Assembly: GCA_017522125.1 (NCBI GenBank)
Contig: JAFXAC010000048.1
Location: forward strand, 1 to 34,986
Reading direction: 5' to 3'
Length of the DNA stretch: 34,986 bases
Source of the DNA: Clostridia bacterium
GTDB taxonomy: Bacteria > Bacillota > Clostridia > Oscillospirales > CAG-272
The notes under the pieces were generated by a model that saw only the letters and a list, made by a program, of their open reading frames with translations, was not told the DNA's origin and ran no database searches. This document shows, in pieces, positions 6,864 to 14,350 of the stretch. Within the stretch, counting starts at the first letter, position 1. Every line of letters begins with the position of its first letter. Position numbers and translations under genes: made by a program.

Positions 6864-7457
6864 ATGAAAAATCACTCATTATTGCCGTTTTTGCGCGTGG
6901 GCGCAATACCAGCGGCGCTTATAGCCGCCGAAATACTGCTTGAGCCCGCAGACATAGCTCTGCCATTCATTCTTGCCGCCGCTATACACGAGCTGGGACA
7001 TTTGGTGGCGGCACGTCTTTTGAAAATAAGCCTGCGCTCGCTTGACATAGGGCCGCTCGGAGCGACGATCCGCGTCAGAGAGGGGCTTATTTCATATAAA
7101 AAGGAATGGCTTCTCTGCTTTGCGGGGCCGCTATTCAATCTGCTTAGCGCGGCGGCTGTGGCGCTAGTCTTGCACGGCGAATTTTCGCGATTGTTTTGCC
7201 CGATATCCGTAATGATAGCGCTTCTCAACCTGCTTCCCTTAAGCGGCTTTGACGGCGGACGGATGCTTGCGGCGGCGGTAGGATACGCGGCAGGGCCGAG
7301 CGTTGCCGCACGCATGGTGTCGCTTACGTCGTTCGTTACGGTTGTCGGGCTTTGGCTTTTTTCGGTCTATCTGCTTATACGCTTTGGCGCGTCGCTTTCG
7401 CTTTTCGTATTCACCGCGTCGGTGTTTTACAGGATTTTTATCGAAAAAGAAAAATAA
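6864..7457 (+). CDS. M50 site-2-protease-family membrane metallopeptidase (SpoIVFB-like)
   Basis: The 197-residue intramembrane zinc protease has the HExxH motif as HELGH (His42, Glu43, His46) inside a hydrophobic helix. The second zinc ligand motif is NLLPLSGFDGG (Asn122-Gly132, with Asp130). Four to six hydrophobic segments cover the sequence, and there is no PDZ domain. This small form resembles SpoIVFB, which releases pro-sigma-K in the mother cell. It could equally be a general regulated-proteolysis enzyme. The gene is single, divergent from the flotillin operon, with an excellent GGAGGA ribosome binding site at 6854-6859. No SpoIVFA-like partner is adjacent, so the sporulation role is unproven. 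Confidence 0.85.
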   Translation: MKNHSLLPFLRVGAIPAALIAAEILLEPADIALPFILAAAIHELGHLVAARLLKISLRSLDIGPLGATIRVREGLISYKKEWLLCFAGPLFNLLSAAAVALVLHGEFSRLFCPISVMIALLNLLPLSGFDGGRMLAAAVGYAAGPSVAARMVSLTSFVTVVGLWLFSVYLLIRFGASLSLFVFTASVFYRIFIEKEK

Positions 7458-7473
7458 ATTTTCGGGAAAGCCC

Positions 7474-7502
7474 TTGACGGGCGCGGCTTTGCGTGATATA
7501 AT
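7474..7502 (+). promoter_or_regulatory. Promoter of the T-box/symporter unit
   Basis: TTGACG (7474-7479) and TATAAT (7497-7502) are spaced by 17 bp with an extended -10 TGA. It starts 17 bp after the M50 stop codon. Confidence 0.85.
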
Positions 7503-7507
7503 CAATC

Positions 7508-7787
7508 CATAATTTATAGAAATGCGTTGACCGAAAAAAAGTAGGTCTGCCAATGCTCCTTACAGAGAGCCGTCGGGTGGTGCAAGACGGTGGGGGCGGG
7601 TAGTCCGAATACGTTTCGAGAGCAGCACACCGAAAGCCACGGCGAGTAGGCTGTGACGGGAGTCGCCCGTTAAAGCGACAGAGTGTTTATTGCACTTGAC
7701 AAGGCCCTTTTCGCAAGAAACGGGCAAACCAGAGGTGGTACCACGGTAATTCCGTCCTCCGAGCAATCGGGGGACGTTATTTTTTTA
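7508..7787 (+). promoter_or_regulatory. T-box riboswitch, specifier UAC (tyrosine)
   Basis: This tRNA-sensing leader reads charging of a tRNA and terminates transcription when the tRNA is charged. The T-box core GAGGTGGTACCACGG is at 7732-7746. Stem I contains the AGAGAG bulge (from 7564) and the GGTGCAAGAC terminal region. The lower stem GGTCTGCC pairs with GGTAGTCC, and directly after it comes GAA then UAC (7610-7612), the normal position of the specifier codon. The variable base of the UGGN bulge is U, which fits the A73 discriminator of tRNA-Tyr. The terminator follows at 7753-7787. The T-box class is certain; the Tyr reading is a hand-drawn fold. Confidence 0.93.
7753..7787 (+). terminator. 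T-box-controlled intrinsic terminator
   Basis: A 10-bp stem (CGTCCTCCGA with its partner TCGGGGGACG, loop GCAA) is followed by a long T-run. The 5' arm begins just after the T-box core, so antiterminator and terminator are mutually exclusive. Confidence 0.9.
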
Positions 7788-7803
7788 TTTTCGGAGGTTC
7801 AAA

Positions 7804-9339
7804 ATGTTTATTAAAATCGCTCTTCTCGTCGCCTTCTTCGCCGCGATGATAGGTATCGGTATTTACTGCCGTCGCTCGTCTACCGACGTAAACGGCTTTG
7901 TTCTCGGCGGTCGCTCGGTCGGCCCTTGGCTTACCGCCTTCGCCTACGGAACGTCCTACTTCTCCGCCGTTATCTTCGTTGGCTACGCAGGGCAGTTCGG
8001 GTGGAAATTCGGTATTGCGTCGACGTGGATAGGACTCGGCAACGCCTTTATCGGCTCGCTTCTCGCGTGGGTGCTGCTCGGCAGGCGCACGCGCGTTATG
8101 ACACAGCATCTCGGCAGTGCTACGATGCCCGAATTTTTTGAAAAAAGATACGACAGCCGCGCACTTAAAATAGTTGCGTCGATCATTATTTTTATCTTCC
8201 TTATTCCCTACACCGCTTCGCTTTACAACGGTCTTTCCCGTCTTTTTGCTATGGCGTTCGGCATTGACTACGTGGTTTGCATAGTCATTATGGCGGTGCT
8301 TACCGCGATATACGTTATTGCGGGCGGATATATGGCGACCGCAATAAACGATTTTATTCAGGGAATCATTATGCTTGCGGGCATAGTTGCCGTCATTGCT
8401 GCTGTGCTTAACGGTCACGGCGGATTCACACAGGCGCTCGCTGATCTTGCAAGCGTTTCAGACCCCGCGGTATCGGAAACGCCCGGCATATTTGCCTCGT
8501 TCTTTGGTCCTGACCCGCTTGGACTTTTGAGCGTCGTTCTTCTTACCTCTCTCGGTACTTGGGGACTTCCGCAGATGGTGCAGAAGTTTTACGCCATCAA
8601 GGATGAAAAATCCATCAGCAAGGGCACTATCATCTCTACTCTCTTTGCCATCGTGGTTGCGGGCGGCTGTTACTTCCTCGGCGGCTTTGGCAGACTTTAC
8701 GACGTTGACGTAGCCGCAAACGGCTTTGACGCTATCATTCCCACGATGCTTGAGGGACTGCCCGATATCCTTATCGGTATCGTGGTAATTCTCGTGCTTT
8801 CCGCGTCAATGTCCACGCTCTCCTCGCTCGTTATGACCTCCGCCTCCACGCTTACGCTCGACTTTATAAGCGGCAATATCGTAAAGAAGATGAGCGAAAA
8901 GACAAAGCTTGCCTGCATCAGAGTATTTATCGGCGTATTCATCGCCATATCCGTAGTGATAGCCGCCATTCAGTACAAGAGCAACGTTACGTTCATAGCA
9001 CAGCTCATGGGCATTTCGTGGGGTGCGCTTGCGGGAGCATTCCTTGCGCCCTTCCTCTACGGTCTGTATATGAAGCGCACAAGCAAGATAGCCGCTTGGT
9101 TCAGCTTTGGATTTGGCACTATAGTAATGAGTCTGAACCTTTTCTTCAAGTCCGCATTCCCCGCCTTCCTGCAATCTCCCATCAACTGCGGAGCGTTTAC
9201 AATGATAGTCGGACTTGTCGCCGTTCCCGTTATCAGCCTTTTCACAAAGCCCAACAAGGAAAAGGTAGACGCGGCATTCTCCTGCTACGACGAAAAGGTC
9301 ACCGTTTCCGTCAAGCAGACGCTCGGCGAGGGCAAATAA
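7804..9339 (+). CDS. Sodium:solute symporter (SSS family), T-box controlled
   Basis: This 511-residue integral membrane protein has about 13 hydrophobic helices, the usual count and length for the SSS (PutP/PanF/SglT) family. The opening ends in GIYCRRSSTDVNGFVLGGRS, the typical family hairpin after the first helix. GTSYFSAVIFVGYAG (about residues 49-63) corresponds to the Na+-binding and substrate region. CGGAGG (7791-7796) precedes the ATG. It sits alone behind a T-box, so it is expressed when a tRNA is uncharged, and it therefore probably imports an amino acid. Family resemblance alone would suggest proline or a carboxylate, but the UAC specifier points to tyrosine or another aromatic compound. 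A terminator closes the unit. Confidence 0.9.
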   Translation: MFIKIALLVAFFAAMIGIGIYCRRSSTDVNGFVLGGRSVGPWLTAFAYGTSYFSAVIFVGYAGQFGWKFGIASTWIGLGNAFIGSLLAWVLLGRRTRVMTQHLGSATMPEFFEKRYDSRALKIVASIIIFIFLIPYTASLYNGLSRLFAMAFGIDYVVCIVIMAVLTAIYVIAGGYMATAINDFIQGIIMLAGIVAVIAAVLNGHGGFTQALADLASVSDPAVSETPGIFASFFGPDPLGLLSVVLLTSLGTWGLPQMVQKFYAIKDEKSISKGTIISTLFAIVVAGGCYFLGGFGRLYDVDVAANGFDAIIPTMLEGLPDILIGIVVILVLSASMSTLSSLVMTSASTLTLDFISGNIVKKMSEKTKLACIRVFIGVFIAISVVIAAIQYKSNVTFIAQLMGISWGALAGAFLAPFLYGLYMKRTSKIAAWFSFGFGTIVMSLNLFFKSAFPAFLQSPINCGAFTMIVGLVAVPVISLFTKPNKEKVDAAFSCYDEKVTVSVKQTLGEGK

Positions 9340-9344
9340 ACTTT

Positions 9345-9372
9345 AAGGGTTGCGCGTTGCGCAACCCTTTTA
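9345..9372 (+). terminator. Terminator of the symporter gene
   Basis: An 11-bp perfect stem (AAGGGTTGCGC and its complement) with a GTT loop ends in TTTT, 6 nt after the stop codon. Confidence 0.88.
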
Positions 9373-9425
9373 TATAAAAATTGAAAAAAATTTTTGTGAT
9401 AATGGCAAGAGATTTCAAAAATCTA

Positions 9426-9454
9426 TTGCATTTACTTCATATTTTTGATACAAT
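9426..9454 (+). promoter_or_regulatory. Promoter of the potABCD operon
   Basis: TTGCAT (9426-9431) and TACAAT (9449-9454) are separated by 17 bp. The transcript would have a leader of about 130 nt before potA. Confidence 0.7.
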
Positions 9455-9498
9455 ATTGTCGGAAACTGCGGTACGTAAGTGCACTCGGCTTTTTTTGC

Positions 9499-9537
9499 CC
9501 GTCCGAACGAATGCTTCGGGCGGATTTGCGCTTTTTT
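9499..9537 (+). other. Leader hairpin followed by a T-run, upstream of potA
   Basis: CCGTCCGAA (9499-9507) pairs with TTCGGGCGG (9515-9523) around a 7-nt loop. A run of six T follows at 9532-9537 after 8 intervening bases. It could be an attenuator for the polyamine transporter, but no alternative pairing or known riboswitch motif was recognised. Confidence 0.5.
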
Positions 9538-9589
9538 CCGATGTGCGACATAGACCCTTCCGGAATATTTTTTAAAAGGAATTTACGGA

Positions 9590-10717
9590 ATGAACAAGGA
9601 AAAGCTGATCGAGCTTCGCTCCGTCTCCAAGTCCTACGACGGCGAGACCGTGCTTCGCTCGATAAATCTCGACATTCATCGAGAGGAATTCATCACCTTG
9701 CTTGGCCCCTCGGGCTGTGGCAAGACCACCACGCTCCGCATTATAGGCGGCTTTGTCACCCCTGATGAGGGTGATGTTATTTTTAACGGCGAGCGTATAA
9801 ACGATATGCCGCCTCACAAGCGCCCCGTGAACACTGTGTTCCAACGCTATGCCCTTTTCCCCCACCTTAACGTTTTTGAAAACGTTGCATTCGGACTTCG
9901 CTTGCAAAAGCTCCCCGAAAAGACCATTCGTACTCGCGTGCGCGAGATGCTCACGCTTGTTAATCTGCGCGGCTTTGAGCGCAGACGCGTCGAGAGTCTG
10001 TCGGGTGGACAGCAGCAGCGCGTAGCTATCGCACGCGCACTTATCAACAAGCCGAAGATACTCCTGCTTGACGAGCCGCTTGGCGCGCTTGACTTAAAAC
10101 TACGCAAGGATATGCAGGTGGAGCTTAAGCGTATGCAAAGACAGACGGGGATCACCTTCGTTTTCGTTACGCACGACCAAGAGGAAGCCCTCTCCATGTC
10201 AGACACCATCGTCGTTATGGCTGACGGTAAGATACAGCAGATCGGCACGCCCGAAAAGATATATAACGAGCCCGAAAACGCCTTCGTCGCGGACTTCATT
10301 GGTGAGTCCAACATCGTAAACGGCGTTATGGTAAAGGACTATCTCGTATCCTTTGCGGGTCAGCAATTTGAATGCGAGGACTGCGGCTTTGCCCCCAACG
10401 AGCCCGTTGACGTAGTGGTTCGCCCCGAGGATATCGATATCGTTCCTCTTGACGATGCTATGCTCCGCGGCGAGGTCACGTCGGTCACCTTCAAGGGCGA
10501 TTATTACGAGATAATCGTTGACATTGACAACTTCAAATGGATGATAGAAACCACCGACAGAGTAAAGGTCGGCGATACTATCGGTATTTCCATTGACCCT
10601 TATGAAATTCAGGTAATGAAAAAATCCGAGTATTCGGGTAAATTCGGTGACTACTCGTCCTTTAGTGACGAGCTTGACGAGCTTTCCAAGCCCGATAGCG
10701 AGGGCGCGGCAGAATGA
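9590..10717 (+). CDS. potA: Spermidine/putrescine ABC transporter ATP-binding protein
   Basis: This 375-residue ATPase drives polyamine import. Walker A is GPSGCGKT (39-46), the Q-loop Gln is 85, the ABC signature LSGGQ is 137-141, Walker B LLLDEP is 158-163 and the switch His is 195 (VTHDQ). After the nucleotide-binding domain, residues from about 270 form the TOBE-type regulatory domain. The FIGESN stretch after the ABC core is typical of PotA. It is the first gene of the operon; its stop overlaps the potB start as ATGA. Like most PotA proteins it is expected to work as a homodimer on PotB and PotC. Confidence 0.95.
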   Translation: MNKEKLIELRSVSKSYDGETVLRSINLDIHREEFITLLGPSGCGKTTTLRIIGGFVTPDEGDVIFNGERINDMPPHKRPVNTVFQRYALFPHLNVFENVAFGLRLQKLPEKTIRTRVREMLTLVNLRGFERRRVESLSGGQQQRVAIARALINKPKILLLDEPLGALDLKLRKDMQVELKRMQRQTGITFVFVTHDQEEALSMSDTIVVMADGKIQQIGTPEKIYNEPENAFVADFIGESNIVNGVMVKDYLVSFAGQQFECEDCGFAPNEPVDVVVRPEDIDIVPLDDAMLRGEVTSVTFKGDYYEIIVDIDNFKWMIETTDRVKVGDTIGISIDPYEIQVMKKSEYSGKFGDYSSFSDELDELSKPDSEGAAE

Positions 10718-11538
10718 AAAAATCGTTTTTTCGCTCCATAGCCGCCGCTCCGCACATACTTTGGGCGGTGCTGTTTATACTTTGCCCCTTGCTCTTCGTG
10801 CTATACTACGCATTTACCGATGCGTCGGGCGCGTTCACGATAAGCAACATCGTTGAGCTTAAAAGCTACGCGGGCACGTTTGGACTTTCCGTGTGCTTTG
10901 CGCTGATAGCTACAGTGATATGCCTTATCATCGCATACCCCCTCGCTTATTTCATCACGAAGCAGGGCGCGCGCGCACAGAGCGTACTCATTATGCTTGC
11001 GATGCTCCCGATGTGGATGAATCTTCTCATCCGCACCTATTCGATGATGGCAATACTTGACAACGGCGGTTTCCTCAACAAGACGCTTGAGGCGCTCGGT
11101 CTTGGCACCGTGCAGATAATAGGCACGCCCGGTGCGGTCATCTTCGGAATGGTATATAATTTCTTCCCCTATATGCTCCTTCCGATATATTCGGTAATGT
11201 CGAAGATGGACAACCGACTCATCGAGGCGGCGCAGGACCTCGGCTGTAACGCATTTGGCGTTCTGCGCAAGGTCATACTTCCCCTCTCCCGTTCGGGCAT
11301 TATTTCGGGAATAACGATGGTTTTCGTTCCGTCGATAAGCACCTTCTACATTTCCCAGAAGCTCGGCGGCGGCACCTTTGACCTCATCGGCGACGCCATA
11401 GAGCGACAGTTTATGCTACTTAACAACTACAACGTGGGTGCGGCTATCTCCCTTGTTATGATGATACTCATACTTATCTCCCTCGCGGTGATGAACAAAT
11501 TCACCGACGACGACGAGGAAGGGGGTATGCTCGTATGA
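10714..11538 (+). CDS. potB: Spermidine/putrescine ABC transporter permease PotB
   Basis: The 274-residue inner-membrane permease has six predicted helices. The EAA loop that contacts the ATPase is present as [20 protein letters not shown] (about residues 170-190). PSISTFYIS follows the loop, as in PotB proteins. It overlaps potA and potC by 4 nt on either side (ATGA twice), indicating tight translational coupling. No separate promoter is visible. Confidence 0.93.
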   Translation: MKKSFFRSIAAAPHILWAVLFILCPLLFVLYYAFTDASGAFTISNIVELKSYAGTFGLSVCFALIATVICLIIAYPLAYFITKQGARAQSVLIMLAMLPMWMNLLIRTYSMMAILDNGGFLNKTLEALGLGTVQIIGTPGAVIFGMVYNFFPYMLLPIYSVMSKMDNRLIEAAQDLGCNAFGVLRKVILPLSRSGIISGITMVFVPSISTFYISQKLGGGTFDLIGDAIERQFMLLNNYNVGAAISLVMMILILISLAVMNKFTDDDEEGGMLV

Positions 11539-12338
11539 AGGCACTCTCTCGCGTTTATATAGCAATTTGCTTTGCTATCCTCTACGCGCCCATTGCCGTT
11601 CTTATCCTCTTTTCCTTTAACAGCACGGCAAGCACGGGCGTTTTTGCGGGATTTTCCCTGCGCTGGTACAAGGAGCTTTTCAGTAGCGGAGAGATACTTT
11701 CCGCCCTGCGTAACTCGGTGATACTTGCCGTTGCAAGCGCCGTGATCTCCACCGCTATCGCAACGGGAGCCGCGGTCGGACTTTCGCGTATGCGCTCCGC
11801 AAGACTGCGCGGCGGTATAATTTCGCTTACCAACATACCGATGATGAACCCCGACATCGTAACGGGCATCTCGATGATGTTGCTTTTCGTATTCGTCGGA
11901 ACTATGCTCCGCGTAAGCGGCGACAAGCTGAATTTCTGGACGATACTTATCTCCCACGTCACCTTCTGCCTGCCCTACGTTTATCTGTCGATAACACCGC
12001 GTCTTCGTCAGATGGACAAGCACCTTCCCGAAGCGGCGCAGGACCTCGGTTGCACTCCGTTGCAATCGTTCTTCAAGGTCGAGCTTCCCTTCATTATGCC
12101 AGGCATAATTTCGGGAATGATAATGGCATTTACGCTTTCCCTTGACGACTTCGTTATCAGCTATTTCACCACGTCGGAGTCAGAGTTTACAACCCTTCCG
12201 ATACTCATTTATTCTATGACGAAGAAGGAGGTAAAGCCCGTTGTTTACGCGCTTTCCACCCTTATCATCGTTACAATAATCTCGCTATTGCTTCTTTCTA
12301 ATTTTGCCAAAAGGGACAAGACCAAGAAAGCGAAATAA
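11535..12338 (+). CDS. potC: Spermidine/putrescine ABC transporter permease PotC
   Basis: The 267-residue permease is the partner of PotB. Six hydrophobic helices are visible. The EAA motif is [20 protein letters not shown] (about residues 159-178), and the LSLDDFVISYF segment after it is a PotC hallmark. The family length is about 260 residues. The start overlaps the potB stop by 4 nt. potD follows 25 nt downstream with its own ribosome binding site. Confidence 0.94.
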   Translation: MKALSRVYIAICFAILYAPIAVLILFSFNSTASTGVFAGFSLRWYKELFSSGEILSALRNSVILAVASAVISTAIATGAAVGLSRMRSARLRGGIISLTNIPMMNPDIVTGISMMLLFVFVGTMLRVSGDKLNFWTILISHVTFCLPYVYLSITPRLRQMDKHLPEAAQDLGCTPLQSFFKVELPFIMPGIISGMIMAFTLSLDDFVISYFTTSESEFTTLPILIYSMTKKEVKPVVYALSTLIIVTIISLLLLSNFAKRDKTKKAK

Positions 12339-12363
12339 GTAAAAACATAAAGGAGAAACAAAG

Positions 12364-13632
12364 ATGAAAAAGCGTTCTATAATTTCTTATATCATTATAG
12401 CCACCATGCTCTGCGCGATGCTCGTTGGACTTAGCGCATCGATGAGCTCTTGCGCAGGCTCGACTGCCGTTCTCAACGTTTACAACTGGGGACAGTACAT
12501 CTCCGACGGCTCTGAGGACAGCCTTGACGTAAACGCCGCATTCGAGGAGTGGTACGAGGAGACCTACGGCGTTAAGGTAGATGTAAATTACTCCACCTAT
12601 GCATCCAACGAGGATATGTATGCAAAGCTCAAGAGCGGCGCGGTATCCTACGACGTTATTATTCCCTCCGACTATATGATCGAGCAGCTCATCGCCGAGG
12701 ATATGCTTGAAAAGCTCGATTACAACAATATTCCCAACTTCCAGTACATCGTTGATGAGTACAAGGTAGGCGGCTACGATCCCACTTGTGAATACACCGT
12801 TCCCTACACCTACGGAATGGTAGGCGTTATCTACGACTCTACCGTAGTCAGCGGCACTCCCACAAGCTGGAGCCTTTTGTGGGATACCACCTACAAGGGA
12901 CAGATACTTACCTTCAACAACCCCCGCGATGCATTCGGCACCGCTATGTACAAGCTCGGCATTGACGTAAACACCGTAAACAACGCCGATTGGAAGAAGG
13001 CTTACGAGGCTCTTGAGGCTCAGAAGGAGCTTGTTCAGGGCTACGTTATGGACGAGATATTCAACAAGATGAAGAGTGGCTCTGCGGCTATCGCGCCCTA
13101 CTATGCAGGCGATTTCTTCACTATGTACGCTGACAATCCCGCGCTGTCCTTCTACTATCCCACCGAGGGAACTAACGTATTTGTCGACGCTATGTGCGTT
13201 CCCAAGGGCTCGCAGAACAAGGCACTTGCTGAGGCTTACATTAACTTTATGCTCAGCGAGGAGGCCGCTATCGCGAATGCGGAATACATTTGCTACGCTT
13301 CCCCCAACAAGCTTGTTCGTGAGAACGCCGAGTACAAGGAATACCTTACCGAGCTTCACCCCAACGCTTACGAGATACTCTATCCCGAAAGCACGAGCTT
13401 TATGACCTCCTACTACAAGAACCTTGATACGACGACCAAGGATCTTATGAATTCGTATTGGGAGGACCTCAAGATCGACAGCTCCATCGGAATTGGCGTA
13501 TACCTGATATGCGCCGTTATCGTAGTCGCTATCGTTGTTGTGGTAGTCGTTATTACCATACGCAAGAAGAAGCGTCAGAATTACGATGACGTAGACGAGG
13601 ATGACAACAAGGACGAGGACGACGACAAATAA
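12364..13632 (+). CDS. potD: Polyamine-binding protein PotD with an added C-terminal membrane anchor
   Basis: The 422-residue solute-binding component captures spermidine or putrescine outside the membrane. Residues 1-30 form a lipoprotein-like signal ending SMSSC, with Cys30 as the likely lipid-attached residue. The mature domain begins LNVYNWGQYIS, the PotD/PotF opening, and continues with the type-2 periplasmic binding fold to about 372. Unusually, it then has a strongly hydrophobic helix (about 376-399), a basic stop-transfer cluster RKKKR, and an Asp/Glu-rich tail of about 18 residues. Typical PotD ends after the binding fold at about 350 residues. The protein may be anchored at both ends, with the acidic tail in the cytoplasm. 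AAGGAGA (about 12350) is the ribosome binding site. Confidence 0.93.
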   Translation: MKKRSIISYIIIATMLCAMLVGLSASMSSCAGSTAVLNVYNWGQYISDGSEDSLDVNAAFEEWYEETYGVKVDVNYSTYASNEDMYAKLKSGAVSYDVIIPSDYMIEQLIAEDMLEKLDYNNIPNFQYIVDEYKVGGYDPTCEYTVPYTYGMVGVIYDSTVVSGTPTSWSLLWDTTYKGQILTFNNPRDAFGTAMYKLGIDVNTVNNADWKKAYEALEAQKELVQGYVMDEIFNKMKSGSAAIAPYYAGDFFTMYADNPALSFYYPTEGTNVFVDAMCVPKGSQNKALAEAYINFMLSEEAAIANAEYICYASPNKLVRENAEYKEYLTELHPNAYEILYPESTSFMTSYYKNLDTTTKDLMNSYWEDLKIDSSIGIGVYLICAVIVVAIVVVVVVITIRKKKRQNYDDVDEDDNKDEDDDK

Positions 13633-13640
13633 GTAAATAC

Positions 13641-13668
13641 GGCGGCGGAAAATTTCCGCCGCCTTTTT
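13641..13668 (+). terminator. Terminator of the potABCD operon
   Basis: A GC-rich stem of eight or more base pairs (GGCGGCGG with CCGCCGCC) encloses AAAATTT and is followed by TTTTTT, 8 nt after the potD stop. Confidence 0.93.
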
Positions 13669-13679
13669 TGCCTAAACAC

Positions 13680-13708
13680 TTGAATATTTTTTCAAGATGT
13701 GATATAAT
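13680..13708 (+). promoter_or_regulatory. Promoter of tRNA-Arg
   Basis: TTGAAT (13680-13685) and TATAAT (13703-13708) have a 17-bp spacer and an extended -10 TGA. The tRNA starts 17 bp downstream of the -10. Confidence 0.8.
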
Positions 13709-13725
13709 ATCAAGGTCAAGTTAAC

Positions 13726-13800
13726 GCCTGCATAGTTAAATGGATATAATAACCCCCTCCTAAGGGGTAGTTATGGGTTCGATTCCCGTTGCGGGTGCCA
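13726..13800 (+). tRNA. tRNA-Arg, anticodon CCT
   Basis: A cloverleaf of 75 nt including the encoded CCA can be drawn by hand. The acceptor stem GCCTGCA pairs with TGCGGGT and includes G1-U72 and U4-G69 wobbles. The D-arm is GTTA/TAAT and the anticodon stem is ACCCC/GGGGT. The loop CTCCTAA holds anticodon CCT (decodes AGG). The T-arm has a TTCGATT loop, the discriminator is G73, and CCA is at 13798-13800. It is followed at once by a strong terminator. Confidence 0.95.
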
Positions 13801-13837
13801 AAAAGGGGACGCTTGCTTTGCAAGCGTCCCCTTTTTT
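13801..13837 (+). terminator. Terminator of tRNA-Arg
   Basis: A perfect 16-bp stem (AAAAGGGGACGCTTGC and its complement) with a TTT loop ends in six T. It starts on the base after the CCA. Confidence 0.93.
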
Positions 13838-13847
13838 GTACCCGCAC

Positions 13848-13883
13848 GCGAACCCATCAGCGCGCAAGCGCGGATGGGTTCGC
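13848..13883. repeat. Long inverted repeat after the tRNA terminator
   Basis: The 11-bp arms GCGAACCCATC and GATGGGTTCGC enclose an inner CGCG-CAAG-CGCG hairpin. Part of the inner sequence (13857-13874) recurs at 13971-13988 with one difference. A further small hairpin, TTCGCC-GCA-GGCGAA, is at 13941-13955. No gene is seen between 13801 and 14350; short reading frames there are poor and follow the palindromes. Confidence 0.8.
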
Positions 13884-13993
13884 ATTTGCGCCGCAGAGCG
13901 ACGCGCGTGCTTGCACGTGGAGGCGGCAAGGCGCAAAATATTCGCCGCAGGCGAAATTCCCGTACCTTTATCAGCGCGCACGCGCGGACATAG

Positions 13994-14141
13994 GGAAAAC
14001 GCCTTCGGCGTTTTCCGTGAAATCCGTTCCTTCGGAACGGGTGAAATACGCCTACGGCGTGTGAAATATTTGCCCACGGGCAAACGTGAAATATTTTGCT
14101 TGCGCAAAATGTGAAGGTAGCTTTTGGCTTGCGCCAAAAGC
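13994..14141. repeat. Array of six unlike hairpins joined by GTGAAAT-type spacers
   Basis: Six perfect palindromes follow one another: 13994-14016 (10-bp arms, loop TTC), 14024-14040 (7 bp, TTC), 14048-14060 (5 bp, TAC), 14069-14084 (6-7 bp), 14093-14110 (7 bp, TTGC) and 14120-14141 (9 bp, TTGC). The stems differ completely in sequence. The spacers are nearly constant: GTGAAAT at 14017-14023, 14041-14047, 14061-14067 and 14086-14092, then GTGAA at 14111-14115. No open frame of quality crosses it. The constant linker and changing but always paired arms suggest selection on structure. The function is unknown. Confidence 0.85.
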
Positions 14142-14260
14142 GTTTTATCAAAATGCTTTCCTCTATCTCGGATAAAAGCTTGCTGCTTAATGCGGAAGCC
14201 TTTGCGCCGCAAGCGTGTGTCGGTTTTTTTCTTGTTTCTTCAACGTTTTTTGCTTTGGGG

Positions 14261-14289
14261 TTGAAATTTGCGCCGCGTTGTGATAAAAT
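14261..14289 (+). promoter_or_regulatory. Promoter of the YD-repeat lipoprotein gene
   Basis: TTGAAA (14261-14266) and TAAAAT (14284-14289) are 17 bp apart with an extended -10 TGA. The leader is about 55 nt. Confidence 0.7.
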
Positions 14290-14350
14290 GGGAATATGGC
14301 GAAAGAAAATATAGCGTAAGAAAATTTAAACAAAAAATTTTGGAGGCTAA

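Noticed and set aside
9381..9575. Short open frame in the potA leader
   Set aside because: It lies over the promoter and leader hairpin, has no ribosome binding site and no recognisable protein features.
13726..13850. Attachment site of an integrated element at the tRNA-Arg 3' end
   Set aside because: tRNA-Arg(CCT) is a common integration target, but no second copy of the tRNA 3' end and no integrase were seen in the window.
13994..14141. CRISPR array
   Set aside because: There is no constant repeat of 23 nt or more and no variable spacer of fixed length; the constant part is only 5-7 nt and the variable parts are palindromes. No cas genes are nearby.
13773..14212. Several overlapping short open frames after the tRNA
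   Set aside because: They run through palindromes on both strands, have no ribosome binding sites and give low-complexity basic peptides. They are explained by the hairpin structure.
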